From NCBI RefSeq assembly GCF_963576675.1, contig NC_088912.1:57978895-58042894 (forward strand): a stretch of DNA of 64,000 nucleotides, read 5' to 3'. This DNA comes from Euphorbia lathyris. Taxonomy: Eukaryota; Streptophyta; Magnoliopsida; Malpighiales; Euphorbiaceae. Below the pieces are notes generated by a model. The model made no database searches and had not been told where the DNA came from. It worked only from the letters and a program-made list of their open reading frames with translations. The translations under genes were made by a program, and so were the position numbers. This document shows, piece by piece, positions 11,731 to 22,570 of this stretch. How positions within the stretch are numbered: the stretch's first letter is position 1; every line of letters starts with the position of its first letter.

Positions 11731-14710
11731 CTATCCAGGAGGGAACGACCCAAAGTCCCATAAGTCCTCAAAGCCCCTCGTATGTGAAGCCCGCTCCGCA
11801 GCTAAAGCCTCCTCGGCGACCCGGTGGCCCTCCTCAGCAGTCCGGCGTCCCTCCTCAGCAACGTGACGACCCTCTGTCTCAACCCGCATCCTCTCCGCTC
11901 AGCAGGCATCCCTCTCACGGTAGACGTGCCCGACCCGAGCATCGGCGTCCCGCTGCAGCTCGATGACTCTCTGATCGACGGCCTGAATGTCGCTCTGCAA
12001 ATAAATAGAAAAGGCAACAGAAGTTATACATACATATATGCATCACATGCATACATTTCACTACACTATAACAGAATGAGAATACTCACTAGGTGGCCGG
12101 CACAACGCAGGTCGAGCTGCTCCCAGAAGTAATCAGATAATCCCACGAAATCTGTGCAAGTCTCCCTCGAAGTGTGAAGAGAATAAGGAGGATCGAAAGG
12201 CACCACCGAGGTAAAAACTGGAGGGGCTGTCTCGATGCCACAATAGGCCACGCCCGCCTCGTCGTAGCGGATCACCGAATACTCTCTCCTAGGGGCAAGG
12301 AAGGGTACGCCTAGGAAAAGCTGCTCGGGTCGGGTGGCGCCCGAAGACTCGCCTGCATAGTATAAAGGCTCGCTTACAGGCGACGCTCCGGATGCCCGGG
12401 CCCGGGTGTCATCGAAAAAATCCGATGTCCGAGCACTCCTCAAAGAACCCTCATGCGAACAAAGACAAAACAATGAACACACCTAACCATCTCACAAATA
12501 GAGAATAAGCAAAACCGAGTACTCACCGGAACCACCTCAAGGCCAAAGTCCCCAGCAACAGCCGCCGCCGAGAACACGTCCTCCGCAGGATCAACATCCA
12601 TCACAATCTCAGGAGGGACCGTCGGAGTCAGGAGCATCGATAAATAGCGAGCTCGACCCCTCGCGCGGGCCCACACGTCCCGAGGTGCTAATCGGTGGAT
12701 CAGATCGCGATGTATCATCCGTAGGGGCATAATCCTCACCGCAAACATGGATACTGAGATCTCGCCCGGAGTCCAATAAGTGACATCAACTCCGGTAAAG
12801 CTCCGATCACCCAAATACCATGACCGCACGCACGGGCGAGTAAGTACGCACTGCTACCTCTGGATGTGAGTAACATATGCGTAATCAGGACCGAAGTCGA
12901 GGTGGTGCCATCCGAAGGAGATCTGAAACACAAGGAAAATTAGACAAGAACAAATAAAAATCCAGCATAGTCAAGAGACGCTCACCTGTCCCAGGCTCCG
13001 GGTATCAATTCATGATAACAATCGTGCCACTGACGGCCTCCCCTCGGTGCTCAAATCGAAATCCCTCCACCTCGCCATAAGCGGAAGCGTAGCCCCGCGC
13101 GGACTACTCCCACGGACGCTCGAGAGAATCCTCCTCTCGTAGGCCCAAACCTGCTCATAAAAACCTGTGTTAGAAGCGGAAGTAATGAAAAGAATAAAAG
13201 ACAAGCTAGTGATAGAAAACACACCAGGAGGGCGAAGGTATAACCACCGAAGTCCTTGCGCTTCCGGCAAGTCAGGTCCAAGAAGCGATATAGGTATGCC
13301 AAACTAGCTCCGGCCCAATCATAGGAAGACACCGCGTCTAGGTCCCGGAAGGCCTGGACGAGGCCTGCGTGTATGGTCCCACTCTGGGTACGGAAAACCG
13401 TCTCGCCTAGAGCATATAAGAGAAAGCTATGAGTGGCCCTGTCCGTATCATCTCGATCATAGAAGTCTCGACGACTCAGCAGTCCGAAGGTGGTGACGAA
13501 CTTCTCCGGGGTAGATCTAACGCCTGTATAGACTCCGGGACCAATCAGAGCATCCATCTCGTCGAGGTTAACCTCAGGACGCACCATATCATAGTAGAGG
13601 GGGACCGGAGTGTCGCTACCTCGTAATCCGGTCAATAAGGAAAAGTCCCGGGGTGAGATCGTCATCTCCCCAAACGAAAGATGAAATGTGTGGGTCGAAT
13701 CCACCCACCTCTCACAGAGGGCGCACAGGGCACGCCGGTCACACACGCCATTGGCACGGGGCAGCGCCAGAATAAAGGGCTCGAAGCCCAACTCCCGCAC
13801 ACGGACTCTAACCGCCATAGGAAGCAAAGCGTACCAGGAATGGATGCCCTCGGTGGATCTCGAGGTGGCAATAACCTAGAAGAAACAGTGCAGATAAGAA
13901 GGGGACTTAGCTAGAGTCATTATTCCTTAAGGGCCTCACTTCTATATACGTCTGATAGAAATTCAGTTTAACTAGTTATTCTTTAAATTCCGTCTAAATT
14001 TAACTTAAAAATTCTTTTTATTAAGATCGTCGTTCTTTAGAGTTTTGTCCGTAGGATCATTCGTATAGGATTTAATTTAATTCGCTATTCTTTGGTGTTC
14101 CACTCTCCCGCGTGCTTGCGAGGAGCTTAATCCAATTCAAGTTTTTGATAAAGGTGGTTTAGTATTATTCACGTGCACTATTCACATGCACTATTCACGT
14201 TTTTACTATTCACGTGCATTATTCACATCATTTTACTATTCACGTGCACGATTCACATTTTTACTATTCACGTGCATTATTCACGATTTTACTATTCGTG
14301 TCGTTTTACTATTCACGTGCACTATTCATGTTTTCCTATTCACGTGCATTATTCACGGCATTTCACTATTCACGTGCACTATTCACGTTTTACTAGTCAC
14401 GATGTTGTTGCTACTCACATGTATAAAGTTCACATTCTTTCCAAAAATCAAAAGTGTCGTTCACATGCATGAAAATTCGCGTTTTCTAGCTAAAAGACTC
14501 ATAAGCAGTTTAAAGGTTAGCATGCAAATAACGTTCGAACAGGGCTGCTAAAACTTAGAAGTCTTGACAAATAAAAAACAAAGAGGTACTTACCCGATTG
14601 ACGTTGGTCCGACTTAGATGAGAAGCGGGGTTCTGGAAAGGAACGACGCTAGCCAAGTCCTCAAAGACCACCTCCATGCCCTTCGTGCCATCGTATTTGC
14701 TCGACACCAT
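11731..14710 (-). pseudogene. Antisense six-exon plant mobile domain (PMD) gene carried in Tat-1
   Basis: Minus-strand exons are 14710-14594, 13875-13225, 13150-12986, 12922-12527, 12449-12090 and 11994-11731. All introns are GT-AG and phase 0, and the exons sum to 651 codons. PMD signatures are 'FHLSFGEMTISPRDFSLLTGL' and 'WAGASLAYLYRFLD' in exon 2. The last exon encodes a Glu/Arg-rich, coiled-coil-like tail. Three in-frame stops interrupt it: TGA 13012-13010, TAG 12856-12854 and TGA 11901-11899. Being antisense to the element, its introns are not removed from genomic retrotransposon RNA, so a spliced passenger gene can be carried. PMD proteins include the Arabidopsis MAIN/MAIL1 family; the function here is unknown. 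Confidence 0.8.
14166..14404. repeat. CACGTG-rich short tandem array in intron 1 of the antisense PMD gene
   Basis: Degenerate repeats of TATTCACGTGCA(C/T)TATTCAC fill about 240 bp. The palindrome CACGTG (plant G-box) occurs seven times. The array lies within the 718-bp first intron (13876-14593). It may be only a drifting microsatellite, but the G-box core is kept in most units. Confidence 0.7.
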
Positions 14711-14788
14711 CGCGAAAATGCTCAAACGTTAGTGAGAGAGAGAGAAGAGGAGAGAGAAGGTGTGGGGTTAAAATGAACCCCACCACCC

Positions 14789-14796
14789 TTTTTATA
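14789..14796 (-). promoter_or_regulatory. TATA box of the antisense PMD gene
   Basis: On the minus strand the motif CTTATAAAAAGG lies about 80 bp upstream of the ATG at 14710. A CT/GA-rich stretch (GAGAGAGAGAAGAGG on the plus strand near 14733-14755) lies between them, as in many plant core promoters. Position and spacing fit a promoter internal to the retrotransposon. Confidence 0.5.
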
Positions 14797-15149
14797 AGGA
14801 TCAAAAGTGGCAATCTTGTAATAAGGGAAAAAGGTACGATGTGACGTAAAGGTAAAAAGTAAATAATTAATTACCGAATGCACAAACCTCTGATTCGCAG
14901 TCCGTTTCAACCTGCATTTTTGCCAAGCAGTGACCATTGTCCAGGGAGACGACTCCAGTCGACAGTTAAAATTTATAGAACAGTGGCGCCAGTCAAAATA
15001 CACACAACGGTCACCAGGAAAATAATTTTAGCCCGAAAAGATTTCAGACGAAGGGATAAGGTCATTCCTATCAACGATTTCAGCACGTGAGACAGTAACC
15101 CTAGTTGGAACACAGACGACGGTAGGTCGAAATCCAAAATCACCCGAGT

Positions 15150-15382
15150 GTGTGCACTGTAGGGTAGCTAGAAAGAGCAATATTACCTGCGGTCGATTTA
15201 GAGACTAGGGTCGCTAGAAAGAGCCATATTACCTGCGGTCGATTTAGAGACTAGGGTCGCTAGAAAGAGCCATATTACATGCGGTCGATTTAGAGACTAG
15301 GGTCGCTAGAAGGAGCCATATTACCTGCGGTCGATGTAGAGACTAGGGTCGCTAGAAAGAGCAATATTACCTGCGGTCGATT
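15150..15382. repeat. 46-bp tandem array in Tat-1 3' region, left part
   Basis: About five copies of a 46-bp unit containing GAGACTAGGGTCGCTAGAAA and ATTACCTGCGGTCGAT occur. The array was continuous with 17468-17735 before the copia solo LTR inserted. Tandem arrays upstream of the 3' LTR are known in Tat/Ogre elements and have been proposed as sources of satellites. Confidence 0.85.
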
Positions 15383-17467
15383 TGTTGGAAATTAGGCTAA
15401 GGTATAGCAGCGGAAATATAAATTTTTTAACCTATTTCCATAAACCACAAGATTCGTTAACCGTTATTTCATATAAAGAAGGATAAGAAGAAATACCTTT
15501 TAGAAGTTCTATCTACCGTTGCAAACGAAGTGCCCATAACTTCAAAAGAGATAGAAACTGTCTACCAATCTGCCCCTATCCGAACCAGACCTTCCAGACC
15601 TCCGAACGACAATCCCTTCTGTGGAAACGTGGAAGAATATGTCTAGAAGCTCCTGTCCAAAAATCGCGACGATCCGACGGTTCAATCTCTAGGAATCCGC
15701 GAAATCGTGAACTGACCTGATGTAGGAGTAGTAAAACAAATTTCTCCCTTTTGTTTGTTTTTCTTCTTCGAGTTCCCAAACACGAAATAAAACACGGGAA
15801 GATTAATTTAGAATCAACCGTTGAATAGCAACCAAAGTAGATTGCCTCTAACTAATCAACACAAGATCAAGGATAAAAGAAATAGATGAAAATTAATTGA
15901 TCAAACGAAGCCGTAGAGAAATCTCGTCCTCGAACTAGGGGTGTCGAATTTTCTCTCTCTTGGACTAGGTGAATTTCGAAAATCACAAGTAGGGTATGGC
16001 TTGCTTTTGGATTTCGAAAATCTCAAGGGAAGGGGTATTTATAATCTCTTGTATCTAATCCCTAGTTAGATAGAATTAGGTTACTGAATATGAATTCCAT
16101 TCGGAATAGAATTCCTAATTATTATCTCACTATATATCTAATATATTAAGGATAATAATAATAACCTTATTGGATAATAATATGACTATATTAATCTAAT
16201 TAAAACTCCTAACTTAATTATCTCTTAATTAATTTAATTCATATTCCTAATCTAATTAGGATTATCAAAATCAAATTAACTATTCATGTATATCATTACA
16301 TGAATTTCGACCCCCTTATGTCCATGGGCCTTATTGGGCTCAATTGGGCTTCTATCAATTAATTAACATCTATCTCTCATTTAGGTTCCAAGTCTTATGT
16401 GTGATCCATTAGGTTCTTATTGCTTCTAGCCGTATGCAACGTTATTAAATTAATTTTCAAAGAATTATATTTAATCTTTGCATAACGGAATGATGTACAG
16501 AGTATGTGATTAGCAAGTCCGTAATCATTCCCCCAGAGCTATAAGAAGACAGGTTGATTCTATCGTTAACCTTTCCGTATTAGTTACAGTATAATTCGAT
16601 CCTTTATCAACTACATCCTTGAACTGAATCTTATGACTATGGGTGATGTCAAGTCACATATAGCGAGACGTTCGTTTTACTTGTACAGGCCGAGTCAACT
16701 CAAAAAGATAGGTTAAGTGAAATCTGTATTTCTTACTCTTAAGCTATCACCTTGCAAGGATTTAGAGTCGAGTCTTCCACAAGTGATCCATGGATGTATC
16801 TCCCATTTATCGGGAGTGATAAATGCTCAATCCAATATATAACGACTCCGCAATTACTTCCTGTGATACCCAACATCTACTGTTCACACCCCAGAGTCAT
16901 CTCTGTTAAGGATCGTGTTACACCAGAGTCAAAGCATCACATTCCGTAATCCAAAATACCAATTAATATTCCTTTGAGTCTGAGGATTAGTTATACCTAT
17001 TAATACCAATGAGATGAACATGTGACAAGGATGAATCTACCCATCTTGTTATCTCAAATCGGATCCCCAATCCTAATGAACAACGTTTCATCGGATCTAT
17101 GTAACTGTCCAGATATCTGTATATATGAAGCTTGTGAGATCAGCTTTCTGTCGGACAGAAGGCATTGTTACATACAAGTCTCAACAGTGATATGTCAATC
17201 CCAAACATATCACTTGACTTGGGGTGGTTTTAAGTTTATCAGTTTACTATAAAGTTTTGTCTCACTTCATGCTTGTATGAACACTTTATAATCACTTTAA
17301 ATAAACTTACGGATTTCCTTTTATTACACTTTATTTAGTGCTTAAAAGGGATTGCCTTTATATAGTTATAAAACATATATCTCATTAAACAAATGATATA
17401 AAGAACAATTCATTTACATTAAGTTTGTATCCTAGAACAATTGTCTATAGGACACTAAACCCCAACA
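15383..17467 (-). mobile_element. Ty1/copia (Angela/Tork-like) solo LTR
   Basis: It has TGTTGG...CCAACA termini and a 5-bp TSD CGATT (15378-15382, 17468-17472). Read on the minus strand it opens with TGTTGGGGTTTAGTGTCC, which resembles large Angela/Tork-type LTRs. It is 2085 bp long with no coding sequence or second LTR, so it is best read as a solo LTR. Lineage assignment rests on the terminal sequence only. Confidence 0.75.
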
Positions 17468-17735
17468 CGATTTAGAGACTAGGGTCGCTATAAGGAGCCA
17501 TATTACCTGCGGTCGATGTAGAGATTAGGGTCGGTAGAAAGAGCAATATTACATGCGGTCGATTTAGAGACTAGGGTCGCTAGAAAGAGCCACTTACCTG
17601 CGGTCGATGTTGAGACCAGGGTCGCTAGAAAGAGCCATATTACCTGCGGTCGATTTAGAGACTAGGGTCGCTAGAAAGAGCCATTTACCTGCGGTCGATG
17701 TAGAGACTAGGGTCGCTAGAAAAAGCTAGGGGGAG
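17468..17735. repeat. 46-bp tandem array in Tat-1 3' region, right part
   Basis: About six more copies of the same unit are present, some with a short deletion (CCATTTACC or CCACTTACC in place of CCATATTACC). The array decays into GGGGGAGACGGTCGATGAAG near 17730. Confidence 0.85.
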
Positions 17736-17845
17736 ACGGTCGATGAAGAGACTGAAGACAAGGAAGAAACTTGCGACATGGAGATCAGGTATTTCCCCTC
17801 CCACTCTATATGTGTCTTTTACTTTAATATGTTTTCCATTGCATG

Positions 17846-18366
17846 TAGGGGTGTGCATCGGTTCGGTTTAAACCGCATACCGAACCGAACCGAGTGAATT
17901 CGGTTTTTCGATTCAGTTTTTTTAACAATTCAGTTCGGCATCAGTTTTAATTTTATGTGTATTTCGGTATTCGGTTCGGTTCGGTTCGGTTTGACAGAAA
18001 ATGCAAAAAAGCCAAACCGCACAGAATTACACATATTTTACATTTTTATATATAAATACACACATATATTTGATTATATAAGTTTAAGTTTTATTATTAT
18101 TGTTGAGATAATAACCCAATATAGATATATTTTGGAAATATTTCAATTTTTATTGTTGTTGAGGTAAATTTAATATGAAAATATAGTGATTTTTATTTGT
18201 TATTTGTTATTTTTAACTTAATTCGGTTTGTTCGGTTTAAACCGAATCGAACTGCATATTTCGGTTCGGTTTTAATTCGGTTTTACCTATTATTCGGTTC
18301 GGTGTAAATTATTTTGATCATTTCAGTATTCGGTTCGGTTCGGTTTTGTGCCGATGCACACCCCTA
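17846..18366. mobile_element. hAT-type MITE
   Basis: Terminal inverted repeats are TAGGGGTGTGCATCGG at 17846 and its complement ending at 18366. The 8-bp TSD is ATTGCATG (17838-17845, 18367-18374). The 521-bp body is AT-rich with no ORF. Both subterminal regions carry repeats of CGGTTCGGTT or CGAACCGAAC, which may be transposase-binding sites. The 8-bp TSD and TIR start assign it to hAT. Confidence 0.9.
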
Positions 18367-18430
18367 ATTGCATGTGTCGCATTCGCGAAAAAGTTTTTTT
18401 CGAAAAAGCACACACGTCACTGTCAAAATA

Positions 18431-18446
18431 GGAAAGTAGGGGCAAC
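18431..18446 (+). promoter_or_regulatory. Polypurine tract of Tat-1
   Basis: The sequence GGAAAGTAGGGGCAAC directly precedes the TGTAG start of the 3' LTR, the expected site of plus-strand priming. Confidence 0.6.
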
Positions 18447-18589
18447 TGTAGACACCGAGTCGGAGGACCTGTGACGAAAACCCATAACAGACGATTAAAG
18501 CGGTTGATTCCAATAATAAAAAATAAAAAATAAAAAAAACCACGAAAGGATCCCGAGAGATTGCGTGTCGACAAATAGGCGGCTCGCGG

Positions 18590-18915
18590 GCGCCCAACGA
18601 ACACAGGGCGTCGTCCAACGCATGCCGAAGGCGTTGGACGCATGACTAGGGATCGTTGGGCGAGCGCCCAACGACGTGGGGAGAGCACCCAACGGCATTG
18701 GACGAGCGCCCAGAAGCGTCGGGCGCACGTCCGACGGCAGCTGGGCGCACGTCCGACGGCAGCTGGGCGCACGCCCAACGGCGGTAGGGCGCGCGCCCAA
18801 CCTGCGCCGGGCGTCCGCCCAACGCCTGTTGTGCGCGCGCCCAACCGAGGTTGGGCGTCGCCCAACTTGATGTTGGGCATCCGCCCAACACCCGTTGGGC
18901 GCACGCCCAACTTTG
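18590..18915. repeat. GC-rich palindromic array inside the Tat-1 3' LTR
   Basis: About a dozen inverted decamers (TTGGGCGNNCGCCCAA type) follow one another, giving a strong potential for cruciform or RNA hairpins. Several frames stay open by chance because of the repeat, with Arg/Ala/Gly-rich translations that look like no protein. A TATAAAA motif follows near 18925, so this lies just upstream of the probable LTR promoter. Confidence 0.7.
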
Positions 18916-18921
18916 GGATCC

Positions 18922-18936
18922 GTGCCTATAAAAAGC
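18922..18936 (+). promoter_or_regulatory. Probable Tat-1 LTR TATA box
   Basis: CCTATAAAAAGCACGG lies about 480 bp into the LTR, between the palindromic array and a GAGAGAGAAAG-rich stretch near 19000. This is a plausible core promoter for retrotransposon transcription starting in the R region. Confidence 0.45.
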
Positions 18937-19599
18937 ACGGATCCCCATGCATTTTAGGGGAGGAGGGATTTTCTAGAGCTTCTCACTCTAAAACATTTTT
19001 TAGAGAGAGAAAGTGAATTTTTTTGGGAAAAAACATTTTTTTTCCTAAAAAATTGAAAATTCATAAACGTTGAATATTTTACCAAAACACGAAAAAACAC
19101 CAAAAAATCATAATTCGTGGAATCAACCGACATCAGCCGTCAATACCGATCTTGAGGTATTATCCGAGGACTAGACTCGTTTTATTTATTTCGTCTATTT
19201 ATTTTATTTATAGTTTCGTTTCTTTATTTATTTATTTAGTTAGTTATTTATTTATCACGTTTATTTATTTTTCCGAATTTATTTAATTTCCGTCTCGTAT
19301 TAAACAAACGTTTGGTTTTGTTTTGAAATAAAAAAACCTCATTTTAAGTCCCAATACGAACCGTGACCCGATTTAAGGGTAGTTCGGGACTAAAACGTTG
19401 TAAATATAGATTTTAAAAAAAATTTCAAATAACGTTTTGAAATAAAACATCGTTTTAGGAGTCTCCGTTATAGACTATGATCCGATTTGGGTAGTTCGGA
19501 GGCCCAAAATGATAGAATAGATTAGATTTAAAGCTTTTAATAAATCTGGCAACTGTTGGACTCATTCTGTAATTTTACGTTTTCTGTCACTAAAAGCGG

Positions 19600-19626
19600 T
19601 TTACCGACGGATTTTCCGTCGGTAAA
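19600..19626. repeat. Perfect 12-bp hairpin in the Tat-1 LTR
   Basis: TTTACCGACGGA (19600-19611) and its exact complement (19615-19626) flank a 3-nt loop. It may be the remnant of a foldback element or a functional LTR hairpin; nothing else marks it. Confidence 0.6.
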
Positions 19627-21170
19627 GCTGCTGGAATCTTAAAAATCCTATTTTTGAACCTTTTTCCTAACTTTTTGACATTTGGACTTGTATGTACATG
19701 TATATGACTATGTAGTATATTTATTAAAATTATTTTTGGGGTATCTAACTAATAATTATTTATGTATTTACTTATTTTATATGTTTGGGCATAATTTACA
19801 TTAATTTGGTTTTGTAAAGCTATTTGGGTATACATATGTTTCCTTTAAAATCATTTAAACTAGATTAATTATTATTTAGGGTGGGTTATTCTCTATATAT
19901 TTATTATGTAAAGAAAAGCTATTTTGGGTATTAAATTTAGTTTTCTTATTCATGAATTTTGTTCATTAGTTTACATTGCTTTTTCTTAAATTAAAATCAA
20001 AGGACATTATAATTAGCTTTGTCTTTGTTTTCACTATTATTATTATTTTTACCATAATGTATATTTATATAAATATGTATATTTATTCTCCTTTTGAATT
20101 TCCTATATATATATATATGTTTTAAAAGTATTTTGGTTGGGTGAATTTGGGTTTAATTTGTTAGTTGTTGTAATTATGTTCAAATGGAGGTTAATTGAGT
20201 GAAAAAGGGAAAATAAACCACCAAAAGAGAATTCAACTTGCTTATTTAAACCAAAGATTTCTGGATATTCCTAAAGTGTAAATAAAAGTTTTTTTTATCA
20301 TTTTAAACCACTTCCTAAACATCACGTTTTAAAACCTTGATCCGTTCCAACGACAGATTAAGCGAACCTTGTAATTAAAATCGTTCTTTATTTGTAAATA
20401 ATAGAGTTTTGAATCGTTTTCCTAACTAAACGGTTTTGTATAAAAATAAATGGACTTGTATGCTTAATCACGTTTTCGAGTTAAAACTTCTTATTTCACG
20501 TTTTCAAATGCTCTAAATCGTTTCAACGGCGATTCGAGTGAACATCATGTAAATCCACGGGGTTTTAAAATGTATCTAAATCGTTCCAACAGTGAGTAAG
20601 GTACGAAACATGTAAATAAACGCTCTTTTCGGGGAGTGAGATTAGTTTAGATTGAATGTATGGCTTAAGACACAATTCACGTTGTAAATAAATTAATTCT
20701 TCCTTTTATCTCCATCTTTCTTCCATATACTCTAAATTCATGTAAATTGGTGATTCTTTACTAATATGGCTTTTAATAATATATGCTCAAAACGGTTTTC
20801 AAAACGAGAAAGAAAAGGTTTCAAATGAATTTTAAACTTAAAAAAAATATGTGATTAGTCCGTTAGCGCCTAACATGCTAAGTAGGAGGCCGGTGGTTCA
20901 TAACCGGGCGATGTCGGGGTGCCTAGTAGCCTTTCTCCGGAAAGGAGCTAGCCTTCTCGGCTCGTACCTAAGTTTCTCGAACCCTCACCGGTCTCCCGCA
21001 AGGGATCGGTGTTCATTTCCCATTCGTGGGTGGCGACTCTTCCATACTCCGAGCTCCGGCCCTGCCGAGCAGCTTGATTCCGTGATTGGTTGCTTTCGGC
21101 GCCAATCACAGCATCCGTCGTCAATGGTGTCCACCCCCCGGGTCTTCCGGGCGAGGCCGCGGCACCTACA

Positions 21171-22148
21171 GCGAGATTTTGAAAAATTAGGAAGATAGAT
21201 GAGGTGTTTTGGTGATGTGAAAAAGCCTATTAGCCCACTGATTTTGAGGAAATGTTTGCGAGACTTTGTGCCCTACATTCCGGTGTTGTGGACTATTTAG
21301 AGCAAACTGGAAAAGAGAAATGGTCACGTGTATACTTTTGTGGTCGATGATATAACATTATCACCACAAATATAGCTGAATCATTCAACTCGTTTATGGG
21401 GAGGCTAGGCGTCTACCAATCATAATATTGGCCGAGTTCATAGGAGCCAATCCCTAAAAGTGGTTTTACGATAGACGTACCCTAGCAGGTTATAACCTTG
21501 AGTTTATTCATAATAAAATTCGATCGATTTGTACGTTATATATACATAACTAATATGTTTCTTTATTACAGAAGAACGTGAAGGGCATTTGACCATATGG
21601 GCCGAAGAGAAGATAAAAAGGCATGTACATAAAACAATTTGTTGTTCATATTTTCCTATCGATAATCACACATTCCAAATCGGTGATCGACAAAAAGGGA
21701 GACTTGTTGATTTAAATACAGGAACATGTATGTGCAGGAAATGGCAACTAGCACAGTTTCTACATAAACACGTATGTAAAGTTGCTTCTAAAGCTTGGAT
21801 GGACAATGCATATTGTTGGGTACACTGTTACTACACCAACGAAGCACTTAAGTTGGCATGGGCTGACTTGATATATCCATTTGGTCATCAGTCAAAATGA
21901 AAGGTATGCGAGACTGCTATGAAAGTGTTACCTCCTAACAAGGACGGGTGTCTGCTGATCGGCCAAAAGGTCAAAAAAGAAGGCCATCAGTAGGTGAAGA
22001 TGTAATTCGCACAAGGTGTAGCAGATGCGGGAACACTAGTCATAATCACTTGAATTGTCCCAACGTGCTACCAAATACCATATGGCTTCATAGTGTAATC
22101 TTAAGTTCTTCAAGTTGTTCTAATACTATTACCTCAAAGCATTTGTGA
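21171..22148 (+). pseudogene. C-terminal part of a MULE transposase (outer MULE with Ulp1)
   Basis: Degenerate plus-strand coding sequence shows the end of a MULE DDE domain ('RRYNIITTNIAESFNS'). An open stretch at 21589-21900 carries a SWIM zinc finger ('CMCRKWQLAQFLHKHVC'), and 21948-22148 carries a CX2CX4HX4C knuckle ('CSRCGNTSHNHLNC'). Several stops and frameshifts break it. The N-terminal part is missing because Tat-1 inserted here at 21170. Part of the catalytic triad lies outside the window. Confidence 0.82.
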
Positions 22149-22315
22149 ATTGTTGATGATTATGTATTTGTACTATGTAAAAACTTATGTTTTTTAAAAT
22201 TGATTTGAGCATGTAAAAAGTTATGTTTGTTGAATAAACTTAAATTCATTTGAGTATGTAAAAACTTATATTTGCTGAGTATATAAACCAGATGAATAAA
22301 TTTAACATCATACCA

Positions 22316-22525
22316 TGTCGCATCTAAACGCATTCATCACTAAATGCGACAAGTTTTTGACACTTCATCACATTTACGACAAAAGATGCAACATAGAGAA
22401 AAACCTAACATTAAACCTTGTCTCATCCAAGCGCATTCATCACCGGATGCGACAAGGTTTCTGGCACTCAATCGCATTTATCTCAAATCCTTATCATATT
22501 TACGCCAAAATTTGTCGTAAATGTG
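22316..22525. repeat. Hairpin-forming GCGACAAG repeats of the outer MULE, copy A
   Basis: Units pair TTGTCGCAT-type and ATGCGACAAG-type ends around a GCGCATTCATCAC core. They lie between the transposase end and the Ulp1 gene end. Very similar units recur at 43250-43425 upstream of the Ulp1 start. Confidence 0.65.
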
Positions 22526-22570
22526 ATAATAACAACATATGTAAAATCAATAAAATCAACATATATAAAA
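22526..22570. repeat. Short AT-rich repeat near the Ulp1 gene end
   Basis: AACATATGTAAAATCAA units repeat three times between the hairpin array and the end of the Ulp1 fragment. Confidence 0.5.

Larger units (their letters stand above)
1..21170 (+). mobile_element. Tat-1: large Tat-lineage Ty3/gypsy LTR retrotransposon, 5' end outside window
   Basis: Order on the plus strand is gag, protease with a G-patch-like stretch, reverse transcriptase, RNase H, a second RNase H, integrase, three hairpins, an antisense PMD gene, a tandem array, a purine-rich tract and a 3' LTR. The second RNase H after the first, and integrase last, are hallmarks of the Tat lineage. Four younger insertions lie inside it (980-4665, 5376-6969, 15383-17467, 17846-18366). 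The 3' flank is GCGAG at 21171-21175; the matching left TSD copy should lie upstream of the window. The element is dead: in-frame stops and at least two frameshifts occur in gag-pol. Confidence 0.9.
18447..21170 (+). repeat. 3' LTR of Tat-1
   Basis: It starts TGTAGACACCGAG at 18447, directly after a purine-rich tract (18431-18446), and ends GGCACCTACA at 21170. The TGTAG/CTACA ends form the short terminal inverted repeat. At 2724 bp it is long, as in several Tat families. It contains a GC-rich palindromic array, an AT-rich middle without genes (19020-20840), a perfect 12-bp hairpin and a GC-rich terminal part. The 5' LTR is outside the window. Confidence 0.85.

Noticed and set aside
14173..14551. 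His/Tyr/Phe-rich open frames in three frames
   Set aside because: They read through the TATTCACGTGCA array inside an intron of the antisense PMD gene.
15383..17467. A complete copia element
   Set aside because: No gag-pol and no second LTR; TSDs directly flank the single LTR, so it is solo.
15150..17735. CRISPR-like repeat pattern
   Set aside because: Units are contiguous 46-bp tandem repeats without unique spacers in a plant retrotransposon.
18323..19016. Overlapping Arg/Gly/Ala/Pro-rich frames on both strands
   Set aside because: All frames stay open because of the GC palindromic array in the LTR; no protein family is suggested.
20850..21170. A gene in the GC-rich end of the Tat-1 LTR
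   Set aside because: The open frame runs to the LTR terminus and lacks any domain; it is within the LTR boundaries.
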